A stretch of 20,517 bases of DNA from CAZCSH01 sp964501545 (lineage in GTDB: Bacteria; Patescibacteriota; Minisyncoccia; Minisyncoccales; RBG-13-42-11): positions 1 through 20,517 of the forward strand of contig CAZCSH010000007.1 in NCBI GenBank assembly GCA_964501545.1, given 5' to 3'. Every line of letters starts with the position of its first letter. Within the stretch, counting starts at the first letter, position 1. The notes under the pieces were generated by a model. The model did not search any database. It saw only the letters and a program-made list of their open reading frames with translations, and was not told where the DNA came from. Positions 7,280 to 14,404 of the stretch are shown piece by piece. The position numbers and the translations under genes were made by a program.

Positions 7280-7336
7280 GGCAATGAGAATTCCATTCTC
7301 ATCTTCAACCTTCACTGACATAAATGCCAGCTCGGT
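7280..7336 (-). repeat. Two-hairpin palindromic element, copy 3, over the GT2 start
   Basis: Read on the minus strand: ACCGAGC, hairpin 1 CTGGCAT with ATGTCAG (7315-7330, one G-T pair), spacer TGAAGGTTGAAG, hairpin 2 ATGAGAA with TTCTCAT (7284-7302), then TGCC. It fills the spacer between the glycosidase gene and the GT2 gene and offers extra in-frame start codons for the latter. Confidence 0.75.
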
Positions 7337-7339
7337 CAA

Positions 7340-8320
7340 TTAAAATAATTTCTTGGCTTCTTGCCAAATTTCGGGCTGTCCCTGTTTTTCTTTCATCCAA
7401 AACCACCACTCCCCTCCCCAAAGATAGAAAGTGTCAAAACCTGTCTTTTTGGCAAACTCAATATTCTTTTTAAACTGCTCTAGGTTCATTGTCTTTTCTT
7501 GCTCTTCTAAAGGCGAATCATACAATAACTTTGGCCCCCAGGGTTCTGCCTGAAGCTCTACACAAATAACTTCTTTTCCAAAAACCCATTTAACCAGCTG
7601 GGCTTTCCTATTATAGAAAGTTGGGGGCAAGGGATAGGTAAAGTAAAAGTTTAACTGATGAACCCAGACTTTTTTATACATTGTTGTTCCCGCAATATCT
7701 CCCAAGGAAGCCGAAGCAAACCAGAACGATCCCTCTCCACTGTCAGAAATGAGAACAGGCCTCTTCTTTTGATCTAGCGATTTAACCAACTCTATTTCTC
7801 TTTTTAAAAAGTCTTTATCCACCCAGGGGCAGTCGCCAAAAGGGAAAAAAGGTTCATTCTCTATCTGCCACATAGTAATAGTAGAAGAATTATTATATCG
7901 CAAAACAATCTTTTCCAGTAAAGCCAAAATCTTCTCCTGCTGTTTTTCCTTAGCCAACCCTTTTGCCCACTCTGGAATATGACACTCTGGCCAGCGGGGA
8001 GTCTTCATGCCAATTACCAAAAGAAGATTAACTCCATTTTCTTCTGTTTTTTCTATCTGCCAATCTAAATCCTGAAAATTATACTCCCCCTCAGCTGGTT
8101 CAATCAAATCCCAGTAAGTGGCTAATTTAATATCTTTTGTACCCAAATCATTAATCAAGACTAAATAAGTTTCCTGCCAATCCAAACCCAGAAGACTAGC
8201 ATGTTTTTGAGAAAAGTTAACTCCCCAAGTAATGTTTTCTGCTTCTTTTGGCTTGCCAACAAAAAAGAAGCCAAAAACAACCAAGATAAAAATTAAAATA
8301 TATAGCATAATTTTCTTCAT
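7340..8320 (-). CDS. Membrane-anchored glycoside hydrolase-like protein, TIM barrel
   Basis: 326 residues with an N-terminal membrane anchor (about 4-21), so the catalytic domain should face outward. The rest looks like a clan GH-A (beta/alpha)8 glycosidase: DIKLATYWDLIEPAEGEYNF is the usual strand with the aromatic substrate-site residue, WQIENEPFF carries the Asn-Glu pair with Glu156 as acid/base, and CVELQAEPW carries the likely nucleophile Glu255. WGGEWWF matches the strand 8 aromatic region. The family is nearest GH5 or GH42-type enzymes, but the substrate cannot be read from the sequence. Neighbours are glycosyltransferases and a transporter, so cell-surface glycan handling is plausible. 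Both ends of the gene border palindromic elements. Confidence 0.72.
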   Translation of the reverse strand: MKKIMLYILIFILVVFGFFFVGKPKEAENITWGVNFSQKHASLLGLDWQETYLVLINDLGTKDIKLATYWDLIEPAEGEYNFQDLDWQIEKTEENGVNLLLVIGMKTPRWPECHIPEWAKGLAKEKQQEKILALLEKIVLRYNNSSTITMWQIENEPFFPFGDCPWVDKDFLKREIELVKSLDQKKRPVLISDSGEGSFWFASASLGDIAGTTMYKKVWVHQLNFYFTYPLPPTFYNRKAQLVKWVFGKEVICVELQAEPWGPKLLYDSPLEEQEKTMNLEQFKKNIEFAKKTGFDTFYLWGGEWWFWMKEKQGQPEIWQEAKKLF

Positions 8321-8326
8321 AAATCA

Positions 8327-8374
8327 AGCCTATAAAGTGGGCTCAGATGAAGATGAATCTTTAGATTCATCGCC
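8327..8374 (+). repeat. Two-hairpin palindromic element, copy 4
   Basis: Hairpin 1 AGCCTA (8327-8332) with TGGGCT (8338-8343), spacer CAGATGAA, hairpin 2 GATGAATC (8352-8359) with GATTCATC (8364-8371) around a TTTA loop, then GCCC. The leading ACCGAG is not conserved. It occupies the spacer between the transporter and the glycosidase and includes the stop codon of the transporter gene (8367-8369). Confidence 0.65.
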
Positions 8375-9278
8375 CAGTTAATAAAGCTAAGCCTCCTCCA
8401 ATCAGAAGGATGGATATTATTTTCTGTAAGATAACCTCTCTGGAAATTTCTTCCTTAATAATTTGAGGGAACTTTAAAGAAAGAAGCAAGGCTAGAATTA
8501 ATAAGAAGACATATTGAGTTCCTTGAAGGGCATTTATCACAGCAATGTAGGCCAAGGGAGCTAAGGCTATCGCCCAGTTCTGCAAGATGGCAGCTCCCGC
8601 TCCCATTCCCTGGTTAGCAATAAAAATAATTCCTGTTTTCTGAGAGAAAGTGTTTTTAGCCTGAAACAGAGTTTCTCTGATTTCTCGAAACAAAAAGAAA
8701 AAGAGAAAAGCCATTAAAACCCCGCCCAGCCTTATCCAAATAAAACCTGACCAAAAGGCCTGACCTAAATAAACGTATTTTGTCAAAACAAAAGAGAAAG
8801 CTAAAGCAAGAGCAGAAAGAGCAGAAATTTTAAGGCAGTTAAAAGAAATTCCTGCCTTTCTCTGATAAGTTATTAAAACGCTACCTAAAACCAAAAGAAA
8901 GAAAGCTGTCAGCCCATCTAAACTTAGTTTTTCCTGCCCTTGAGAAGATAAAAAAGTAATGACAAAAGTAAACAAAGGTAAAATCCCTGTAATTGCTGGC
9001 ACCACTCTTGAAGCTTCAAACAGCTGGAGTCCTTTATAAAACCAGAGGAGGCCTAGAATATAAAAAGCTCCTGCTAAAAGAGCTAGTCCTATCTGAGAAA
9101 CTCCTGGCACTGAAAAATTAACAAAGGGAATAAGCAGGACAACTAATATCCCAAGCCCCCCAACCAAAAAAGAGTAGAATTTTGGATCTGGAATCTTCTG
9201 GGTTAAGAGATATTTGTCCACCAAAAAAACAACAGCTAAAATCAAATAGGTTGAGAGAGCAGCAAAGAGCCAGGTCAT
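8367..9278 (-). CDS. DMT superfamily (EamA-like) membrane transporter
   Basis: 303 residues, very hydrophobic, with about ten predicted membrane helices in two halves, as in EamA-type drug/metabolite transporters. The Lys-rich VDKYLL after helix 1, the GLLWFYKGLQLFEASRVVPAIT segment at the end of the first half, and AIALAPLAYIAVINALQGTQYVF in the second half are typical of the family. The substrate is unknown. The start overlaps the end of the MurG-like gene by four bases, so the two are probably co-translated. Export of a metabolite or a lipid-linked sugar for the neighbouring glycosyltransferases is a guess from context. Confidence 0.82.
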   Translation of the reverse strand: MTWLFAALSTYLILAVVFLVDKYLLTQKIPDPKFYSFLVGGLGILVVLLIPFVNFSVPGVSQIGLALLAGAFYILGLLWFYKGLQLFEASRVVPAITGILPLFTFVITFLSSQGQEKLSLDGLTAFFLLVLGSVLITYQRKAGISFNCLKISALSALALAFSFVLTKYVYLGQAFWSGFIWIRLGGVLMAFLFFFLFREIRETLFQAKNTFSQKTGIIFIANQGMGAGAAILQNWAIALAPLAYIAVINALQGTQYVFLLILALLLSLKFPQIIKEEISREVILQKIISILLIGGGLALLTGR

Positions 9279-10534
9279 CTTGAAATGATTTTTTGAATAT
9301 TAATGGTTCCTAATTTTTCTGCTTCAATAAAGCCCTGAAGAGCAGCTTCTGCCAAAAGCCCCCTGTCCAAAAAATCAAACAGCCACTCATTGGTAAAAAG
9401 AGGGTTCTTTTGAGGAATGCCTGCCCCTAATTGCAAGAGCCACTCTTTGTTAAACTTTTCTTGAGAGCCCAGAGGCGGGGCAATGATGATTGGCAGACCC
9501 AAAGCGCAGTAAAAAGAAAGCTCTGAGGGCTTTGTCCATAAAATATCTGCTTTTCTCAAAGCTTTATTAAACTGCTCAAAGTATTTCCCAATCTCTTTCT
9601 CGAAAAGTATTTCTACCGCTATTCCTCTAATCTTTCTCTCAAAGTATTTTTTGACTTCCTCTCTAATGCCTGCCACTAAAATAAGTTTTACTTCTTTCCC
9701 TTTAATCTTCTTGGCCAAGCTTTTGGCAATCTGGACTGCTAGCTCTTTTTGAGCTCCAGCTCCACCTACCGCAAAGATAATAGTTAGAGGCCGACTAACT
9801 TTGGAAGGAGACTTACCCAGATACTTTTTAATCAAAGCCTCATAATGGTCAAAGAATTTTCTCTTTGGATCAAGTTTTACTATTCTCTGAGCTACGTCTC
9901 GCCTTAACACTTCCAAGTTCTTGGTACCAATATTTTCAAGGGGCAAAGGAAATCCTGTTAAAAAGATGTTCTCTGGTTTTATCCTATAAAGCTTTAATCT
10001 TTCAGCTGCCCTACTAGTAGGAACCAAATACTTAATCTTGCTTCTCTTTGGTCTCAGAGGGGCCCAACTCCGAGAAACATCTGCATCACAAATAAGACAA
10101 AAAACATTGCCGGGATAGCCAAATCTCTCTGCCATAAAAGCCGGGCTAAAGAAGGTACTAACAATAGGCAGGGGTTTTTCTTTAAGTTTGTTTATAAGGT
10201 CCCTCCCCCAACCCTTCTTGATTAAAGAATAAGTCTGCTCTAGCTGAAAGTTGGGTTTTGATAAATCTCTCTTTGGATAGAAACTCTGAATCTTTTGAAA
10301 CTGGTCAAGGACAAAGAAAAGGAAATCCCCGAAAAAAGGGATTTTTCTAAACTGGGATATAAATTCATACAACCTTCTGCTTGTCTGCCAAATACTCCTG
10401 TCTTTTTCTGGTATAGCCTGATAATCATTAGCTAGAATAACCTTATTCTCAGGAGCTAACTCTCTCAATGGAAAAGCCGCTCTCTGGTGACCATAACCCA
10501 TGCTGACTGATATTATCCAAGCCTTAGATTTCAT
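9275..10534 (-). CDS. MurG/MGDG-synthase-like GT-B glycosyltransferase
   Basis: About 419 residues. SMGYGHQRAA (11-20) matches the glycine-rich N-terminal loop of MurG and monogalactosyl-diacylglycerol synthases. The middle region has CLICDADVSRSWAPL and KYLVPTSRAAERL, and the second Rossmann domain begins PLTIIFAVGGAGAQKELA, a nucleotide-sugar loop. TKPSELSFYCALGLPIIIAPPLGSQEKFN matches the donor-binding 'G..sl.E....g.P.i..p....Q..N' region. Donor and acceptor are unknown; lipid glycosylation at the membrane is likely from the family. ATG 10534 is chosen because a TATAAT box lies at 10541-10546 and rules out the TTG at 10552. No ribosome binding site is seen. The gene overlaps the DMT transporter by four bases. 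Confidence 0.78.
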   Translation of the reverse strand: MKSKAWIISVSMGYGHQRAAFPLRELAPENKVILANDYQAIPEKDRSIWQTSRRLYEFISQFRKIPFFGDFLFFVLDQFQKIQSFYPKRDLSKPNFQLEQTYSLIKKGWGRDLINKLKEKPLPIVSTFFSPAFMAERFGYPGNVFCLICDADVSRSWAPLRPKRSKIKYLVPTSRAAERLKLYRIKPENIFLTGFPLPLENIGTKNLEVLRRDVAQRIVKLDPKRKFFDHYEALIKKYLGKSPSKVSRPLTIIFAVGGAGAQKELAVQIAKSLAKKIKGKEVKLILVAGIREEVKKYFERKIRGIAVEILFEKEIGKYFEQFNKALRKADILWTKPSELSFYCALGLPIIIAPPLGSQEKFNKEWLLQLGAGIPQKNPLFTNEWLFDFLDRGLLAEAALQGFIEAEKLGTINIQKIISR

Positions 10535-10540
10535 TTCTTG

Positions 10541-10549
10541 ATTATAGCA
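10541..10549 (-). promoter_or_regulatory. Extended -10 promoter of the MurG-like gene, leaderless arrangement
   Basis: On the minus strand TGCTATAAT (10549-10541) is a consensus extended -10 box, followed by six bases (CAAGAA) and the ATG at 10534. Transcription would start at or next to the ATG. The -35 region is poor, as is usual for extended -10 promoters. Confidence 0.65.
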
Positions 10550-10569
10550 CAATCTCCCTTTTAGTTTAG

Positions 10570-10598
10570 TTGACTTTTTAGATGAAATCGGCTAATTT
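10570..10598 (+). promoter_or_regulatory. Possible promoter of the small + strand gene
   Basis: TTGACT (10570-10575) and TAATTT (10593-10598) are 17 bases apart. The -10 box is weak, so this is tentative. The site is followed by GGAGG at 10620-10624. Confidence 0.35.
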
Positions 10599-10631
10599 TA
10601 AGTTGGAACTTTTCAAAGCGGAGGTTTCCCA

Positions 10632-10850
10632 ATGACTGCTCAATTAAAGGCAGGCCAAATAGTTCTTTCTACTACGTTCCTTTCGGCCTTGGCCGGCTTC
10701 CTTAACCCGAACAAGAAATACACTGGCGATGCCCATAAATGGGCCCGGGCCATCCAGACTCTTAGGGAACGGCATCTAAAAGAATTCCCCTGGCTGTTTG
10801 ATGACTTCTGTATTGAGAGAGCGGGCCCAACGGTCCGTACAGGCTCTTGA
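10632..10850 (+). CDS. Uncharacterised small GC-rich gene, probably frameshifted near 10809
   Basis: The frame starts at ATG 10632, seven bases after a GGAGG ribosome binding site, and gives 72 residues ending at TGA 10848-10850. The last dozen residues look random. One frame over, the sequence from about 10810 to TAG 10903-10905 reads like a true helical C terminus (VLRERAQRSVQALEG, then IREEELLDFEEK). Removing one base near 10809 would join the two into a single protein of about 90 residues that ends 31 bases before an intrinsic terminator. No family was recognised. It is the only + strand gene between two minus-strand blocks and is clearly GC-richer than its neighbours. An overlapping second gene from an ATG at 10801 is an alternative. 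Confidence 0.55.
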   Translation: MTAQLKAGQIVLSTTFLSALAGFLNPNKKYTGDAHKWARAIQTLRERHLKEFPWLFDDFCIERAGPTVRTGS

Positions 10851-10935
10851 GGGCTTTGCCAAAACAATCCGGGAGGAAGAACTGTTGGATTTCGAGGAGA
10901 AATAGCATCTCCAACAGCAACCTTTGCCTAACCAG

Positions 10936-10965
10936 AGAGATCGTCTGCCGACGGGCTCTTTTTTA
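10936..10965 (+). terminator. Intrinsic terminator after the small + strand gene
   Basis: AGAG and CGTC (10936-10945) pair with GACG and CTCT (10950-10959) around a TGCC loop, with one mismatch and one G-T pair, followed by a run of T from 10959. It works for the + strand only and lies just before the end of comEC. Confidence 0.7.
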
Positions 10966-10970
10966 TCCAG

Positions 10971-12296
10971 TTAGTTAAACATGAGGGCGGCGAAGGGTAG
11001 ATTGGAAAAGAAATCAACAATTTCTGTTAAATAAGTTAAAAGTAACCAAGCTGGCAGAGAAAAAAGCCAGCCCAAAGGTGAAAAAACCATTCCCAAGAAA
11101 GCAAAAAGGAAACCCAAACCTAAAATAAAAGGCAATAAAGGAACAATTAAGACATTGGTCAAAGGAGAAACCAAAGAAAAATAGCCAAAGTTAAAAATAA
11201 GAATGGGCAGAGTAAGAACTTGTGCCGCCAAAGTCATAGCCAGAACCTCTATTTTCAACCATCTTTTAAAATAAGGCAGAAAATAGATTATCCCCAGGAC
11301 GGCCAGGAAAGACAACTGAAAGCCAACATCCCATCTCAAAAGCAAAGGATTCTCAACCAGCATGAAGCTGGCAGCAAAAACCAGAGGCCTAACAGAAACA
11401 GCCTGCCTTCCCAGGTATTTTGCCAAAAGAAACATAATACCCATAATTCCTGCCCTAATGGCCGAACTTTGAAAGCCAGTCATTATCACAAAAAAACTAA
11501 TAAGAAGAATGGTGATTAAAAAAATCTGCTTGGGCCAAAAACCAAGAGCTGCCAAAATACTCATTAAAATAACAGTTAAAATAGCAACATGCATTCCGGA
11601 GATGGCTGTTAGATGACGAACACCAGCTAAGTTTAGCTTTCCCTTCCAGGTTTCTGATATCTGTCTTTTGTCTCCCAAAAGCATGGCTGCCAAAATAGAA
11701 GATTGAGGAGGTGAAAGATTTTGATTTATTACTCCTCTTAAATTATCTTTCAATTTCAAAATGCCAGCTAAAATCACATTCCCTTGGTTTCTTTCCAGTA
11801 ATTTGATCTCGGGAAAATAGATGACAGAATATATTCCGTCTTTTGCCAAATAGTCTTTGTAATTGAACTCGTCTAACGCCTGAGGCGCTTCCAAAGTGCC
11901 CTTAACTTTCAATCTGTCTCCGTATTGATATTCTGGATATTTAAAAACTGTAATTAAAACTTTTCCTTTCATTTCTTCTGTTTCAAGCGTTAGCTTTGTG
12001 CTCTTTTCTCTAACGTCTGGCTCTTCAACGACAATTCCAACAAAACTAACTTCTTTTTCTTCTACCTCTGGAATTTCTAAAATAGCTGATTGACAGTGCC
12101 AGATTCCAAGCGCCAAGAATAAAATACAAAATCCCAAAACCACAATTCTTTTATATTTCCAAAGAACGGAAATTAAAATAATCCCTAAAATTAAAAAGAA
12201 CAGCAAAATAAGCTGGGAAAGAGAAATAATTGAGTTTAAAAAAATCCCTCCGACAAAAGAGAGACAAAAATAAAAGAAAACCCTGGAAAACACCAT
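10971..12296 (-). CDS. comEC: ComEC/Rec2-type DNA uptake channel, without metallo-beta-lactamase domain
   Basis: 441 residues. Two or three N-terminal membrane helices are followed by a soluble OB-like domain (about 80-165, with FVGIVVEEPDVREKS, ITVFKYPEYQYGDRLKVKGTL and DEFNYKDYLAKDGIYSVIY). The Competence domain comes next, with the hallmark LAGVRHLTAISGMHVAIL and a multi-helix bundle including TGFQSSAIRAGIMGI and WDVGFQLSFLAVLGI. ComEC forms the inner-membrane channel for single-stranded DNA during natural uptake. The C-terminal metallo-beta-lactamase domain of longer homologues is absent; the protein ends after the last helices. Its ATG follows the ftsZ stop directly (TAA-ATG), so it is probably translated by coupling. 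Confidence 0.88.
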   Translation of the reverse strand: MVFSRVFFYFCLSFVGGIFLNSIISLSQLILLFFLILGIILISVLWKYKRIVVLGFCILFLALGIWHCQSAILEIPEVEEKEVSFVGIVVEEPDVREKSTKLTLETEEMKGKVLITVFKYPEYQYGDRLKVKGTLEAPQALDEFNYKDYLAKDGIYSVIYFPEIKLLERNQGNVILAGILKLKDNLRGVINQNLSPPQSSILAAMLLGDKRQISETWKGKLNLAGVRHLTAISGMHVAILTVILMSILAALGFWPKQIFLITILLISFFVIMTGFQSSAIRAGIMGIMFLLAKYLGRQAVSVRPLVFAASFMLVENPLLLRWDVGFQLSFLAVLGIIYFLPYFKRWLKIEVLAMTLAAQVLTLPILIFNFGYFSLVSPLTNVLIVPLLPFILGLGFLFAFLGMVFSPLGWLFSLPAWLLLTYLTEIVDFFSNLPFAALMFN

Positions 12297-14348
12297 TTAA
12301 AACCCAGTAGCAATAACAGTAACCTTTATTTCTCGCTTCTTTAACTTTTCGTCCTGAACTGCTCCAAATATGACTTTAGCTTCAGGGTTAATCTCTTGAG
12401 TTATGACTTTTGCCACCTGGTCAATCTCAGACAAGCTAATGTCTTTTCCCCCAGAAACATTGAACAAAATGCCTTTGGCTCCCTTAAAAGAAATATCCAA
12501 AAGCGGTGAATTGATAGCTGCCAGAGCCGCTTTTTCCGCTCTTCCTTCGCCTTGAGCCCTGCCTACCCCAAAGAGAGCAGTGCCTGCGTCAAGCATTATG
12601 GCTTTAACGTCAGCAAAGTCAACATTAATGATACCAGGCAGCATAATTAAATCAGAAATACTCTGGACTGCCTGGCGCAAGATGTCATCGCACACCCAAA
12701 AAGCATTGATTAAAGAAATATTAGAGTCCAAGGTGGTTAAAAGCTTGTCATTGGAAATAACGATTAAGGTGTCCACCCTCTCTTTCAAGCGCTTGGCTCC
12801 ATTATCTGCTATTCCCTGACGAACCTGGCCTTCAAAAGAAAAGGGTCGGGTTACGACAGCTAAAGTCAAAGCTCCTTCTTCCTTAGCCAGGTCTGCCACA
12901 ATGGGAGCAGCTCCTGTGCCAGTGTTATGTACCACAAAACCCTCGGCTACAAAATTATGGCTTCCTTCAACAGTAATATCATATACTTCTTCGTCCCCAA
13001 TTTCTTTTATGGATTTGATTCTATTGAAACCAAAGTATTCAAAAAATTCTGGAGTTCTTCTGTTTCTAAATTTATAAAGAAAATCTACTCCAGATCTTGC
13101 TTTAGGGTGGGGTAATGCTCCTAATAATGCTTGTGTTTTATAAATTCTAAGTGTCCAAGAAGTAAATAAACGGCTTTGTTTTGTGTTAGGGGGCTTTATT
13201 AATCTTGTTCTTGAACTAACATTACTCGTTCTTAAGCCGATACTATCACATAGTATCTTTAATTGTTTTATTAATTTTTCGCTCGACATCTCAAATTTAA
13301 TTTCTTTTTTGGGTAGCCCCGTGATCCCAGTCTGGATGGAATAAGAACCATCTGCATCTGCCAAACCAACAATAAAGGCTTTTTTCTGCGAATTCGGCAA
13401 ATTAAATACCCAGGGTGGAATTTCTTTCTCTCGCGCAGGTTTATGAAGTCCTAGGGTTTTTAATAAATTAAATGTTTTTTTAGAACCAACATAATACCAG
13501 TTTTTGGCTCTTTTCATTTTTAAACCAAAGGCTTGTTTTATTAACTTTAGATATTTCTGATTATTTTCTTTGTCCTTCGATGGCGAAAAATGAATTTTCC
13601 AACTATCTTCTCCTTCTTTGCTAATCCAACCGTCCCCTAATAAAAATCCAAAAAGTTGGCAGAATTCCTCATCAGTGAAAGCATCATTAGGAAGCTTCAA
13701 TGGTTTTTCTTCATCGGGCAATTTTTTAAGAATAACAACTAAATCTCCGACTTTAAGATTTCTAAGCTCTGTCCATTCAAGTACAAATTTAGAAAATCTA
13801 TCATTGCTTAAAATATTAAGGGGTTTAACGTGCAAAAAGGGGTGATCTTCCGACGCATAAATAGTCCTATTGTTTGTTTTTAGTTCAAGAACTTTTTTAA
13901 CTCCTGTTTTCATTGCGGCCAAAACTTTCTTTTTTACTAAATCTCCATTTGAAAAAGTGTACACCGTAGAACCAGGACGGATAGAATCTATCCTTACTGG
14001 ACCTTCGGGATTAGTATAGATAAGAGAACTGGCTCGAAGACAGCCACCACCAAGGCCGCAAGTAATAAAAACCATGTCAGCTCCTTTTAAAATTGCCCTG
14101 ATTTCCTCTCTGTTTTCCAAAGCTGACTTTCTGCCAATTTCAGGATTCATGCCGGTACCCAAACCCTGAGTGGCCTTTCTGCCGATTCTCAACTTCAAAT
14201 CTGCTCTGGTCTTTGTCAGGTCCTGAGCGTCAGTGTTAATAGCAATTAGCTCAACCCCTTTTATTTTGTATCTGGCCATGCGGGAAACAGCATTGGAGCC
14301 TGAACCTCCCACTCCCACTATTTTAATTTTGGCAGCTTGACGCTTCAT
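12297..14348 (-). CDS. ftsZ: Cell division GTPase FtsZ, interrupted by an intein
   Basis: 683 residues as a precursor. Residues 1-102 and 476-683 together make a FtsZ of 310 residues: GVGGSGSNAVSRM nucleotide loop, AINTDAQDL, the split signature GGG/TGTGAAP, and the catalytic T7 loop NVDFADVKAIM. Residues 103-475 are a protein intein (listed separately) that must splice out to restore the GTP-binding loop. FtsZ polymerises with GTP into the division ring. The mature protein ends at VTVIATGF, the usual end of the globular core, so the disordered linker and the C-terminal peptide that binds FtsA in other bacteria are missing. ftsA lies 56 bases upstream and comEC follows directly. Confidence 0.95.
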   Translation of the reverse strand: MKRQAAKIKIVGVGGSGSNAVSRMARYKIKGVELIAINTDAQDLTKTRADLKLRIGRKATQGLGTGMNPEIGRKSALENREEIRAILKGADMVFITCGLGGGCLRASSLIYTNPEGPVRIDSIRPGSTVYTFSNGDLVKKKVLAAMKTGVKKVLELKTNNRTIYASEDHPFLHVKPLNILSNDRFSKFVLEWTELRNLKVGDLVVILKKLPDEEKPLKLPNDAFTDEEFCQLFGFLLGDGWISKEGEDSWKIHFSPSKDKENNQKYLKLIKQAFGLKMKRAKNWYYVGSKKTFNLLKTLGLHKPAREKEIPPWVFNLPNSQKKAFIVGLADADGSYSIQTGITGLPKKEIKFEMSSEKLIKQLKILCDSIGLRTSNVSSRTRLIKPPNTKQSRLFTSWTLRIYKTQALLGALPHPKARSGVDFLYKFRNRRTPEFFEYFGFNRIKSIKEIGDEEVYDITVEGSHNFVAEGFVVHNTGTGAAPIVADLAKEEGALTLAVVTRPFSFEGQVRQGIADNGAKRLKERVDTLIVISNDKLLTTLDSNISLINAFWVCDDILRQAVQSISDLIMLPGIINVDFADVKAIMLDAGTALFGVGRAQGEGRAEKAALAAINSPLLDISFKGAKGILFNVSGGKDISLSEIDQVAKVITQEINPEAKVIFGAVQDEKLKKREIKVTVIATGF
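12924..14042 (-). mobile_element. LAGLIDADG homing-endonuclease intein in FtsZ (373 residues)
   Basis: The intein covers FtsZ precursor residues 103-475. It starts with Cys103 and ends with His474-Asn475, followed by Thr476 as the first residue of the C-extein. Splicing blocks are visible. Block A is CLRASSLIYTN, and block B is TIYASEDHPFL with His169. Blocks F and G form the C-terminal end, with YDITV and HNFVAEGFVVHN. The homing-endonuclease part has two LAGLIDADG helices, LFGFLLGDG (232-240) and FIVGLADADG (325-334), each with its acidic residue. The endonuclease therefore looks intact and the element may still be mobile. It interrupts the tubulin signature GGG/TGTG, a typical conserved active-site insertion point. 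Confidence 0.95.
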
Positions 14349-14404
14349 ACTAGGGTTTGATGATCTTATGATAATCTCACCCTGGTTCTTCGTTAGACTC
14401 AGAA

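Noticed and set aside
10323..10344. Hairpin AAATCCC / GGGATTT
   Set aside because: Lies inside the MurG-like gene with no flanking motifs of the palindromic family and no T run in the gene's direction; probably chance.
14349..14404. Another palindromic element between ftsA and ftsZ
   Set aside because: The spacer has a weak GAT/ATC palindrome but neither ACCGAGC, the GAAGGT spacer nor two hairpins.
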